Assembly: GCA_963848415.1 (NCBI GenBank)
Contig: CAWKDN010000001.1
Span: forward strand, 1,488,001-1,552,000
Origin: CAVQBC01 sp963848415
GTDB lineage: Bacteria; Actinomycetota; Thermoleophilia; Solirubrobacterales; Solirubrobacteraceae
DNA length: 64,000 nt
Direction of reading: 5' to 3'
Shown: one piece after another, positions 8,901 to 14,517 of the stretch
Layout: every line of letters begins with the position of its first letter
Numbering within the stretch: position 1 is the first letter of the stretch
Made by a program: the position numbers and the translations under genes
The notes under the pieces: model-generated
Seen by the model: the letters and a program-made list of their open reading frames with translations, nothing else
What the model was told of the DNA's origin: nothing
The model's database searches: none

Positions 8901-8987
8901 CCCAACGGCGCGAGCCCGCTGGAGCGAGCGAGCGAGCGCGTGCGCGACGCCGTGCGCGGCGACGTCCACAGCGACGAAGCCGCGTAG
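5931..8987 (+). CDS. SF2 DEAD/DEAH-box helicase with acidic insert and H1-like C-terminal tail
   Basis: A 1018-residue protein. Residues 1-125 form an unrecognised helical domain, then comes a strongly acidic linker (about 137-182). The helicase core follows: Walker A ATGAGKT (193-199), DEAH box CDEAHT (280-283), motif III GMTAT, and motif VI QQRVGRVTRR starting at Gln482. After a helical domain (550-770) the protein turns basic: a Lys/Arg patch around 783-800, then about five repeats of the type EEAPAKPKRSRRRKPA separated by Ala/Asp/Glu-rich spacers, as in histone H1-like and AT-hook-like proteins. The core is closest in pattern to type III restriction/Rad25-like SF2 helicases but no nuclease or methylase lies nearby. 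TTG at 5931 is used; GTG at 5949 is an alternative. Confidence 0.85.
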   Translation: MAESTAVAVQAASLPSSDAIERAASFTREPFVLEGEDAALALAPGSPRRRALDAALAELDAGARWPSVEWRRQWSLLLGLDRLLSQDEPVLADGTVLSAHQVDALSGTLTALLADALRNGTITADEEVVAEAPSGLPGEEELPAELLEDDDEPEDEEPRDWADEDEADAEVADAGAEVDEDPNAAKRFWFEHATGAGKTVAALGFVEASRTGGVLILTHRRNLVDQFLGELRDRGYQDRISPPLLGDQDAANGPVTVETYQWFVRNPGRISDAYTIVICDEAHTALGEKTSAAIRGWSGPIFVGMTATGALIARHVTDLFPTQTSRFDLAQAARRGVISPLRCVRIPPGPGVRTIAKVPLRRGEVDTEFDQEMLAELLDQLPFNLAIADLYKTRFNGVPGVVYAAGVRHAYNVAEAFRDLGMKAQAVSGETPKRELARILAQYERGDVDVLVNAQLLAEGWNSPRATVCMHLAPTASKRIYQQRVGRVTRRQPGKEAGIVVDFVHPATKHDDPVVSLHSLLDRDVYRGGAIVVGPVRRGRGRRLRVERRVVPVTADENRRIEVFERELWRIAVEHLDYGEQVQWAALAGARVAPNGWRRARAMLHFDQGGELKRTFLLTAVQRNKNPQLRQRALQEIAAARDADAFDDAVEMIGGWPRDEKREGVKIVLQALAEKKIGRRDQANNWIWRAAEYTREVHEEYAVQRWPETKRLLGLLVNSSGGAHARNARRLVHAARQQDRRLSAALLAAALPHTAEAGEVVNGARTRMSRKPAALARELLRNFPKGGKGRRSSRRRKKKGGAAEAVPAEALAVVGTEVLGEDAAGENGAGEGTTVAAEEAPAKSRRGRRRTRVDADPGTSAAEPAAEEAADAAGAEEAPAKPKRSRRRKPAEADAGVDAPEADPPVADAPAEEPPKRTRRRRAPAAAEAEADTPAEEVPPAKPKRTRRRKPAADEPVAAGPSPATVTKEAKRTRRPRTTKKAVDDAAAAVPNGASPLERASERVRDAVRGDVHSDEAA

Positions 8988-9026
8988 CCCGCACCACGGG
9001 CAAGTCCCGTCGCCGCGCAGAGGACG

Positions 9027-9068
9027 CGACCCCGCCAGCAAGGGGGCAGCTCGAGGCCGGCGGGGTCG
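9027..9068. terminator. Bidirectional hairpin between convergent genes
   Basis: Perfect 10-bp arms CGACCCCGCC / GGCGGGGTCG (9027-9036 and 9059-9068), with two further pairs inside. It lies between the ends of the helicase gene (8987) and the sigma-factor gene (9190), so it could end both transcripts. There is no U-tract, as often seen in GC-rich actinobacteria. Confidence 0.55.
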
Positions 9069-9112
9069 TCGGCGCGATCGATTCGTCGAGTTCGGAAGCA
9101 CCGCGGCTGGGG

Positions 9113-9188
9113 TCTCGACGTTTTGCTCCTAGAGGACCACGTCGTCGAGATCGGCGCTCGTGGTCCGCGGATCTCGACGTTTTGCTCG
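9113..9188. repeat. Interleaved direct and inverted repeats between convergent genes
   Basis: Direct repeat TCTCGACGTTTTGCTC at 9113-9128 and 9172-9187. Between them are two interleaved inverted repeats: GGACCACG/CGTGGTCC (9134-9141 with 9159-9166) and CGTCGAGATC/GATCTCGACG (9143-9152 with 9170-9179). The order A-B-A'-B' permits a pseudoknot in RNA, and the first direct-repeat copy offers a competing partner for B (TCTCGACG with CGTCGAGA). The T-run inside each direct repeat stands out in this GC-rich DNA. Function unknown. Confidence 0.6.
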
Positions 9189-9189
9189 C

Positions 9190-10455
9190 TCAGCTCGCCA
9201 CGCCTGCCGCGCGGGCCAGCAGCAACTCGCGTTCGCGGCTGTTCTGCGTCATCGCCGCTGCGCGCTCGAACTCGGCCCGCGCCTCGGCGCGGCGGCCGAG
9301 CTTCGCGAGCAGGTCGCCGCGGACGCTCGGCAACAGGTGGTAGCCGTCGAGCACACCGCCGGCCACGAGCGCGTCGACCGACTGGAGGCCCAGCTCGGGC
9401 CCGAACGCCATCCCCACGGCGACCGCGCGGTTGAGCTCGACCACCGGCGAGCCGGTCGCCCGCGCGAGCGCCTCGTAGAGCGCGGCGATCCGCACCCAGT
9501 CGGTCTCCTCGGTGCTCGCCGCCTGCGCGTGGCAGGCGGCGATCGCGGCCTGCAGCGTGTACGGCCCCGCCGGGCGGCCCGCGGACTGCGCGCGCTCGAG
9601 CGCCGCGAGCCCGCGGCGGATCAGCAGCCGGTCCCAGCGACGGCGATCCTGGTCGGCGAGCAGCACCGGCTCGCCGGCCGGTCCGGTCCGCGCCGCCCGG
9701 CGCGAGGCCTGGATCTCCATCAGCGCGACGAGCCCGTGCGGCTCGGGCTCGTCGGGCGCGAAGGCGGCCAGGGTCCGCCCCAGCCGCAGCGCCTCCTCGA
9801 TCAGCGCGGGGCGCATCCAGTCCTCGCCGGCCGTGGCCGCGTAGCCCTCGTTGAAGATCAGGTAGACGACCTCGAGCACCGACGCCAGCCGCGGTTGCCG
9901 CTCGTCGCCGGCGGGCACCTCGAACGGCACGCCCGCCTCGGCGAGCGTCCGCTTGGCCCGCGAGATCCGCTGTCCCACCGTCGCGTCGGAGACCAGGAAC
10001 GCGCGCGCGATCTCCGGGGTCTTGAGGCCGCCGAGCATCCGCAGGGTCAGCGCCACGCGCGCGTCCGTCGACAGGACCGGGTGACAGCAGGTGAAGATCA
10101 GGCTGAGCAGGTCGTCGCCGATGTCGTCGTCGAGGGCGGCGTCGACGTCGGCCCTGGCGCTCTCGACGCCCATGTCCCGGGCGATCTGGGCGTACTTGTC
10201 CTGGAGCGTCGTGCTGCGTCGCATGAGGTCGATGGCCCGGTGCTTGGCCGTCGTGGTCAGCCACGCCCCGGGGTTGGGCGGGATGCCCGACGACGGCCAG
10301 CGCTCGAGCGCGGCGACGACGGCGTCGTGGGCCACGTCCTCGGCGAGGCCGACATCACCCGTCATGCGCGCGACGGTCGCGATCACCCGGCCGGACTCGA
10401 TCCGCCAGATGGCGTCGATCTGGTCTGCGGTCGCTCGCGCCTGCCGCGCCGCCAA
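9190..10455 (-). CDS. ECF sigma factor, ECF42 (SigJ-like) type with C-terminal TPR-like extension
   Basis: A 421-residue sigma factor. Region 2 is seen as GLAEDVAHDAVVAALERWP with PGAWLTTTAKHRAIDLMRR, region 4 as RVALTLRMLGGLKTPEIARAF and TVGQRISRAKRTL. The long helical C-terminus (about 185-421; RAVAVGMAFGPELGLQSVD, GDLLAKLGRRAEARAEFERA) is the hallmark of the ECF42 group, which lacks an anti-sigma factor and is regulated through this extension. It lies 15 bp after its typical partner, a DGPF (YCII-like) protein, so the two genes form an operon. Confidence 0.9.
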   Translation of the reverse strand: MAARQARATADQIDAIWRIESGRVIATVARMTGDVGLAEDVAHDAVVAALERWPSSGIPPNPGAWLTTTAKHRAIDLMRRSTTLQDKYAQIARDMGVESARADVDAALDDDIGDDLLSLIFTCCHPVLSTDARVALTLRMLGGLKTPEIARAFLVSDATVGQRISRAKRTLAEAGVPFEVPAGDERQPRLASVLEVVYLIFNEGYAATAGEDWMRPALIEEALRLGRTLAAFAPDEPEPHGLVALMEIQASRRAARTGPAGEPVLLADQDRRRWDRLLIRRGLAALERAQSAGRPAGPYTLQAAIAACHAQAASTEETDWVRIAALYEALARATGSPVVELNRAVAVGMAFGPELGLQSVDALVAGGVLDGYHLLPSVRGDLLAKLGRRAEARAEFERAAAMTQNSRERELLLARAAGVAS

Positions 10456-10470
10456 GCCAGGCGCTCCCGG

Positions 10471-10878
10471 CTACTCCGCGACGGTCTGCTCGGGCGGCTC
10501 CTGGGAGAGCTTGGCCGCCGCCTCGACCTCGGGCGAGTAGTCCGAGCCCTCGGCGATCTGGCGCACCTCGATCGTGCCGGCGCCCAGCGGAGCGCGCGAC
10601 GCCCACTCGACGGCCTCCTCCTTCGAGCGCGCCTGGATGATCCAGTAGCCGCCGACGAGCTCCTTGGCCTCGGTGAACGGGCCGTCGGTGACGGTCGGCC
10701 GGTCGTTGCCGGGGGAGAAGGTCAGCCGCGTCGCGGCGGACGGCGGGTGCAGGCCGTCGAGGGCGAGCAGCGCTCCGGCGCGCGAGAGCTCCTCGTTGTA
10801 GGCGTTCATCGCCTCCACCAGCTCGAGCGGCGGCCCCTCGCCGCTCTCGCCCGCGTACACGAACAGCATGAAGCGCAT
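10471..10878 (-). CDS. YCII/DGPF-domain protein, ECF42 partner
   Basis: A 135-residue DGPF protein (ferredoxin-like dimer fold). It begins MRFMLFVYAGE and contains the group-defining DGPFTEAKELVGGYWIIQA in the middle. ECF42 sigma factors almost always sit next to such genes and often drive their transcription; the DGPF biochemical role is not established. The ATG stands exactly 6 nt after a TAGAAT box, which indicates a leaderless transcript, and just downstream of a strong hairpin that closes the preceding DHFR-like gene. Confidence 0.9.
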   Translation of the reverse strand: MRFMLFVYAGESGEGPPLELVEAMNAYNEELSRAGALLALDGLHPPSAATRLTFSPGNDRPTVTDGPFTEAKELVGGYWIIQARSKEEAVEWASRAPLGAGTIEVRQIAEGSDYSPEVEAAAKLSQEPPEQTVAE

Positions 10879-10884
10879 CGGGCG

Positions 10885-10890
10885 ATTCTA
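10885..10890 (-). promoter_or_regulatory. -10 box TAGAAT of the DGPF/ECF42 operon, leaderless start
   Basis: TAGAAT followed by six bases and the ATG at 10878, so the predicted +1 is the A of the start codon. No -35 hexamer can be seen because the upstream 31 bp are the terminator hairpin. No Shine-Dalgarno sequence is present. Confidence 0.55.
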
Positions 10891-10921
10891 AGCCGCCGCG
10901 GGCGGGGCGCCCGCGGCGGCT
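10891..10921 (-). terminator. Strong 14-bp GC hairpin after the DHFR-like gene
   Basis: Perfect 14-bp arms (10891-10904 and 10908-10921, opening AGCCGCC) with a 3-base loop, beginning 17 bp after the stop of the DHFR-like gene. It separates that gene from the DGPF/ECF42 operon and touches the -10 box of the latter. Confidence 0.7.
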
Positions 10922-10937
10922 GAGGCGGGCCACCGGC

Positions 10938-11477
10938 CTAGGCGTCGCCCGGGGCCATGCGCACGGCGAGCATGCCGCCGCTCAGCAGCGTCGACTCGGT
11001 GATTCGCAGCCCGCGCGGCCGGCCGTCGGCCGGGAAGAGCCGGACGCCCTCGGTGCGCACGATCGGCGAGACCATCAGCACGAACTCGTCGACCAGGCCC
11101 TCGTCCATCAGCGTCTGGACGAGCGTCGGGCTGCCCCACACCAGCACGTTCTGCTCCTCTCGCAGCGCCCGGATCCGCTCGACGACGTCATCGGCGACGA
11201 TGGTCGAGTTGTTCCAGTCCGCCCGCTCGAGCGAGCCGGACACCACGTACTTCGGCATCGCGTTGAGCTTGTCCGCGAACGGGTCGCCGGAACGCGACGG
11301 CCACGCCGCCGCGAAGCCCTCGTAGGTGACACGGCCGAGCAGCATCGCGTCGGCCTCGCGCATGACAGCGTCGTTGAGCTCGCCGGTGTCGTCGCTCTGG
11401 AACTGCCCGGACCAGATGTGCGGGTCCTCGACGACGTTGTCGAGGGTGATGAAGCAGGTGACGGTGAGCTTGCCCAT
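10938..11477 (-). CDS. DHFR/RibD C-terminal-domain reductase
   Basis: A 179-residue protein of the dihydrofolate-reductase-like RibD-C family. Hallmarks are the N-terminal strand TVTCFITLDNVVEDP, the segment MLLGRVTYEGFAAAWP, the NADPH-binding VWGSPTLVQTLMDEGLVDEF and the strand VLMVSPIVRTEGVRLF. Such proteins use NADPH to reduce unknown carbonyl or pterin-like substrates. Its ATG has a clear AAGGAG site. It is upstream of, but terminated before, the DGPF/ECF42 pair, with which this family is often clustered. Confidence 0.85.
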   Translation of the reverse strand: MGKLTVTCFITLDNVVEDPHIWSGQFQSDDTGELNDAVMREADAMLLGRVTYEGFAAAWPSRSGDPFADKLNAMPKYVVSGSLERADWNNSTIVADDVVERIRALREEQNVLVWGSPTLVQTLMDEGLVDEFVLMVSPIVRTEGVRLFPADGRPRGLRITESTLLSGGMLAVRMAPGDA

Positions 11478-11644
11478 GAGGTTCTCCTTCGTTGTCGATG
11501 ATGGCCTCTACCCGGGCCACGAACCGTCGGCCGCGATTTCGACGAGGCCTGCTGAGCTGGCGCGTAGCCACTCAGCATCTCCGCGATTCACGTACGTTGC
11601 CCCGGGGGAGGAACGCAGCAGGGTCGTCGAGCAGAGGAGAGATC

Positions 11645-12706
11645 ATGGTGGCCAACCAGCAGGTCGGAACAGCGGTCGGCGCGCATCTCGTGGGAGGCCT
11701 GAAGGCGCCCGACGCCGAGACGGCGATGCGGACCGCGTCGGAGGTGCTGAGCCCGCACCTGTGGGCGATCACCGACGGCGAGACGGGTGACCGGGCCCAG
11801 TGGATCGGCTGGCAGATCGGCCTGCTCACGGCGCTCGACGGGATCGACATGGCCGGCACGCACGGGCGCGAGAACCCCGACAACGAGGACTACAGCGCCT
11901 TCCCGGCGTTGTCGGTCGACGCGTCGGTGACCGAGATCCCCGCCCGGGCGCTCGGCTACGCGGACGCCGCCGAGGCCTCCTACGCGGTCTTCCGGCGGCT
12001 GCGCGAAGAGGGCGTGATCCCGGAAGGGGTGCGCTTCCAGGTCTCGGTGCCCACGCCGTTCGCCACGGTCGTGACCTGGATCCGTGAAGCGGACCAGGAG
12101 CGCTTCTTCCCGGTCTACGCGAACGGGATCGCCCAGGAGGTCGCCGCCATCGCCGAGGTCGTCGACCCGGCCGACCTCTCGCTCCAGTACGACGTCGCGG
12201 TCGAGCTGGGCGCGCTGGTCGCCAACTTCCCCGCCGCTGAGGCGCTCAGGGAGAGGCCATTCGTGATCGAGGCCCTGCGCGACGCCTTCGAGCGCACGCC
12301 GGCGGGCTTCGAGCGCGGGATCCACCTCTGCTACGGCGACTACAAGCACCGCCACTTCACCGTGCCGCAGGACCTGTCGCTGTGCGTCGAGCTGGCCAGC
12401 ACGGTGAGCGACGTGTCGGATTTCGTGCACATGCCGGTCGACCGCGAGACGGGCCGGCAGGCGGCGTACTTCGAGCCGCTGCGCGACCTCGACCCTAAGC
12501 GCCTCGCGCTCGGGGTGATCGACTACGAGGGCGACGAGGAGCGCACGCGCGAGCTCACCGAGGCCGCCTCGGCGGGCAGCGGCGGCATGGAGTTCGCGGT
12601 GGCCACGGAGTGCGGCATGGCGCGGATCGACGAGCGCGGCCCGGGGGCGCCGACGCTCGAGCGGCTGCTCGAGCTGCACGCGCTGGTCGCGGCGCCGATC
12701 CGCTGA
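11645..12706 (+). CDS. UROD/MetE-like TIM-barrel protein
   Basis: A 353-residue protein with the look of the methionine synthase II/uroporphyrinogen decarboxylase barrel superfamily: N-terminal VGAHLVGGLKAPDAETAM, a central strand VRFQVSVPTPFATVV, metal-ligand-like segments HLCYGDYKHRH and DVSDFVHMPVDR, and C-terminal FAVATECGMARID where MetE proteins have a zinc-binding Cys. Catalytic role is not known; it lacks the N-terminal half of MetE. ATG at 11645 is preceded by GAGGAGAG. Upstream is a 167-bp divergent region shared with the DHFR-like gene. Confidence 0.65.
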   Translation: MVANQQVGTAVGAHLVGGLKAPDAETAMRTASEVLSPHLWAITDGETGDRAQWIGWQIGLLTALDGIDMAGTHGRENPDNEDYSAFPALSVDASVTEIPARALGYADAAEASYAVFRRLREEGVIPEGVRFQVSVPTPFATVVTWIREADQERFFPVYANGIAQEVAAIAEVVDPADLSLQYDVAVELGALVANFPAAEALRERPFVIEALRDAFERTPAGFERGIHLCYGDYKHRHFTVPQDLSLCVELASTVSDVSDFVHMPVDRETGRQAAYFEPLRDLDPKRLALGVIDYEGDEERTRELTEAASAGSGGMEFAVATECGMARIDERGPGAPTLERLLELHALVAAPIR

Positions 12707-12727
12707 GCGATCCGTGAAGTGATGCGA

Positions 12728-12743
12728 TGATGCGTTAGCATCA
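12728..12743. promoter_or_regulatory. vapBC operator overlapping a leaderless promoter
   Basis: Perfect inverted repeat TGATGC-GTTA-GCATCA, with an extra direct half-site TGATGCG at 12720-12726. It contains the -10 box TAGCAT (12736-12741), which is followed by exactly six bases and the GTG of vapB at 12748. Binding of the antitoxin complex here would block its own promoter, as in other type II toxin-antitoxin systems. Confidence 0.65.
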
Positions 12744-12747
12744 ACTC

Positions 12748-12969
12748 GTGCGGACGACGCTCGAGATCGACGACGACCTGCTTGCGGCGGCGCGAGAGCT
12801 GGCGGCGACGAGCCGCCGCTCGCTGGGATCCGTCATCTCCGAGCTCGCGAGGCGCGGGCTCACCCCCGCACGGATCGAGATCGACGGCGATCTGCCGGTG
12901 ATCCGCGTGCCGTCGGGAACGCCGGCGATCACTCCCCAGATGGTCCGGCGCGCACTCGACGAGGATTGA
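12748..12969 (+). CDS. vapB: VapB-type antitoxin
   Basis: A 73-residue protein with a short N-terminal DNA-binding ribbon-helix-helix pattern (MRTTLEIDDDLLAAARELA, then SRRSLGSVISELARRGL) and a C-terminal toxin-binding tail. This opening is standard for VapB antitoxins of the DUF2191/AbrB-unrelated type. The start is GTG at 12748, leaderless. The toxin gene follows after 7 bp. The pair should be autoregulated through the palindrome at 12728-12743. Confidence 0.85.
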   Translation: MRTTLEIDDDLLAAARELAATSRRSLGSVISELARRGLTPARIEIDGDLPVIRVPSGTPAITPQMVRRALDED

Positions 12970-12976
12970 CGGCCCG

Positions 12977-13390
12977 GTGGGTCTCCCCGACGTCAATGTG
13001 CTGGTCGCGCTCGCCTGGGACTCGCACGTCCATCACGTCGCTGCCCGGAGGTGGTTCCTCGACCGGAGTGCCGGCGGATGGGCGACGTGCCCCATGACGG
13101 AGGCCGGGTTCGTCCGGGTGTCGGCCAATCCGAGCGTGCTCCCGAGCGCCGTGGTCATAGCGGACGCCCGCCGCGTCCTCCTCGCGCTCCGCGAGATCGG
13201 CGATCACCGCTTCCTGGTCGACGACGTCTCCTCCACGGATGCCGACCTACCGCCGGCCCAGGGCCACCGCCAGGTCACGGACGCCCATCTCCTCGCGCTC
13301 GCGCGCCGTCGCGAGACTCCGCTGGTCACGTTCGATGCCGGCATCGCCGCGCTCGCCGGCGGCCGGGGCGTCGAGTTGCTCGCCTCCTGA
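12977..13390 (+). CDS. vapC: VapC-type PIN-domain ribonuclease toxin
   Basis: A 137-residue PIN-domain protein. The acidic Mg-binding residues are all present: Asp5 (LPDVNVLVAL), Glu42 (MTEAGFVRVS), Asp102 (VTDAHLLALA) and Asp120 (LVTFDAGIAAL). This indicates an active endoribonuclease toxin held in check by the upstream VapB. Start is GTG at 12977, 7 bp after vapB. The target RNA cannot be predicted from sequence. Confidence 0.9.
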   Translation: MGLPDVNVLVALAWDSHVHHVAARRWFLDRSAGGWATCPMTEAGFVRVSANPSVLPSAVVIADARRVLLALREIGDHRFLVDDVSSTDADLPPAQGHRQVTDAHLLALARRRETPLVTFDAGIAALAGGRGVELLAS

Positions 13391-13395
13391 GACGT

Positions 13396-14091
13396 TCACC
13401 CACGGAGGAGATGGACCTCGCCGGCGTCGAGCACCTCCAGCCTGCCGTCCGCGCGGCGGACCTGCAGCCCGCCGTCGGCGGTGATGCCGGCCGCGACTGC
13501 CTCGCCGCCGGCCCAGGACACCGGCTGGCCGAGCAGGGCGTCGCGCCGGCCGAGCTCGGTCAACGCGCTCTCGGCCGGCTCGGCCAGCCGCCGGTCGAGT
13601 GCGGCGAGGAGCTCGGTCAGCGCGGATTCGACGTCAGTCGCGGGGCGCCCGAGCGTGCCCGCGGTGGCGCGGAGCTCCGGCGGCAAGTCGTCCAGCCGCA
13701 CCGCGACGTTGACGCCCATCCCGAGCACGGCCCAGCCCGCCTGCGGCCGCCCCTCGGCGAGGATCCCCGCGACCTTGCGCCCGCCGACCAGGACGTCGTT
13801 CGGCCACTTGATGCGCGCGTCCGGCCCGGCGACGTCGGCCACCGCGAGGCCCGCGCGGAGCGGCAGGAGCGCGGGCGGGTCGCGGATGACCAGCGAGAGC
13901 AGCAGTGCCTGGCCGGCCGGCGCGGTCCAGCTGCGGCCCTCGCGGCCGCGGCCGGCGGTCTGCAGGCTGGTCGTGACGAGCGTCCCGTGCGGCGCCCCCG
14001 CCGTCGCGAGCTCCCTGGCGCGGGCGTTGGTCGAGCCGATCTCGCGCAGGTGCAGGCGCGGCCGGCCGAGGGATTCGGCGTCGGTTCGCAC
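13396..14091 (-). CDS. birA: Biotin--[acetyl-CoA-carboxylase] ligase, no DNA-binding domain
   Basis: A 231-residue class I biotin protein ligase. Key motifs: substrate entry EIGSTNARA, the biotinyl-AMP loop TAGRGREGRSW, KWPNDVLVGGRKVAGILAE with the catalytic Lys, and GMGVNVAV. It lacks the N-terminal winged helix of E. coli BirA, so it is purely catalytic and attaches biotin to carboxylase carrier domains. The GTG start is leaderless: TAGCTT lies six bases upstream. It is convergent with vapC, with 5 bp between the stops. Confidence 0.95.
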   Translation of the reverse strand: MRTDAESLGRPRLHLREIGSTNARARELATAGAPHGTLVTTSLQTAGRGREGRSWTAPAGQALLLSLVIRDPPALLPLRAGLAVADVAGPDARIKWPNDVLVGGRKVAGILAEGRPQAGWAVLGMGVNVAVRLDDLPPELRATAGTLGRPATDVESALTELLAALDRRLAEPAESALTELGRRDALLGQPVSWAGGEAVAAGITADGGLQVRRADGRLEVLDAGEVHLLRG

Positions 14092-14097
14092 GACTCC

Positions 14098-14103
14098 AAG
14101 CTA
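14098..14103 (-). promoter_or_regulatory. -10 box TAGCTT of birA, leaderless start
   Basis: TAGCTT, six bases, then the GTG of birA at 14091. No ribosome-binding site is present, which supports a leaderless transcript beginning at the start codon. Confidence 0.55.
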
Positions 14104-14117
14104 GAGGCGTTTCGCCC

Positions 14118-14305
14118 GATGAGGGTTTCGCCTGCCAGGCGAGACGCGATGTCGGCGCGCTCCACGGATGAGGGTTTCGCCTGCCAGGCGAGACGCGATG
14201 TCGGCGCGCTCCACGGATGAGGGCTTCGCCTGCCAGGCGAGTCGTGTGCTCACAGAAGAGGGTTTCGCCTGCCAGGCGAGACGCGCCTACGGCGCGCTCG
14301 CCTTC
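14118..14305. repeat. Tandem 49-bp repeat with a palindromic core
   Basis: Units begin at 14118, 14167, 14216 and 14255. The first two 49-bp copies are identical; the third diverges after its core and is shortened to 39 bp, the fourth diverges at its end. Each contains the palindrome TCGCCTGCCAGGCGA (first copy 14128-14142). A related hairpin TCGCCTTCGGCGA follows at the end of the array. The 426-bp stretch 14092-14517 between birA and cobA-hemD holds this array. The rest, 14306-14517, has an open frame with no plausible start codon, ending WDGAAWRI at 14513, which may be a gene remnant. Confidence 0.75.
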
Positions 14306-14517
14306 GGCGACGTTACTTGCGAGCGGCTGCGAGGGCACGACGCGGCTTGAGACCGGCACCGAGCCGCCGGCCGGCCGGACGTTCCGGCGGGCCGCGTTCG
14401 AGCCCTTCGCCCTCTACCTCGGCGACGGCCGCACGTGGCCGCACGAGCTCGGGCTCGAGGCTGCCGGCCGCGCGATCGCGGCGCGCTGGGACGGCGCCGC
14501 CTGGCGGATCTGAGCCG

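Noticed and set aside
14118..14305. CRISPR array
   Set aside because: Units are contiguous tandem repeats without unique spacers, and no cas gene is present.
14343..14513. Small protein ending WDGAAWRI upstream of cobA-hemD
   Set aside because: The frame looks coding-like but has no ATG, GTG or TTG between the repeat array and its end; treated as a possible remnant only.
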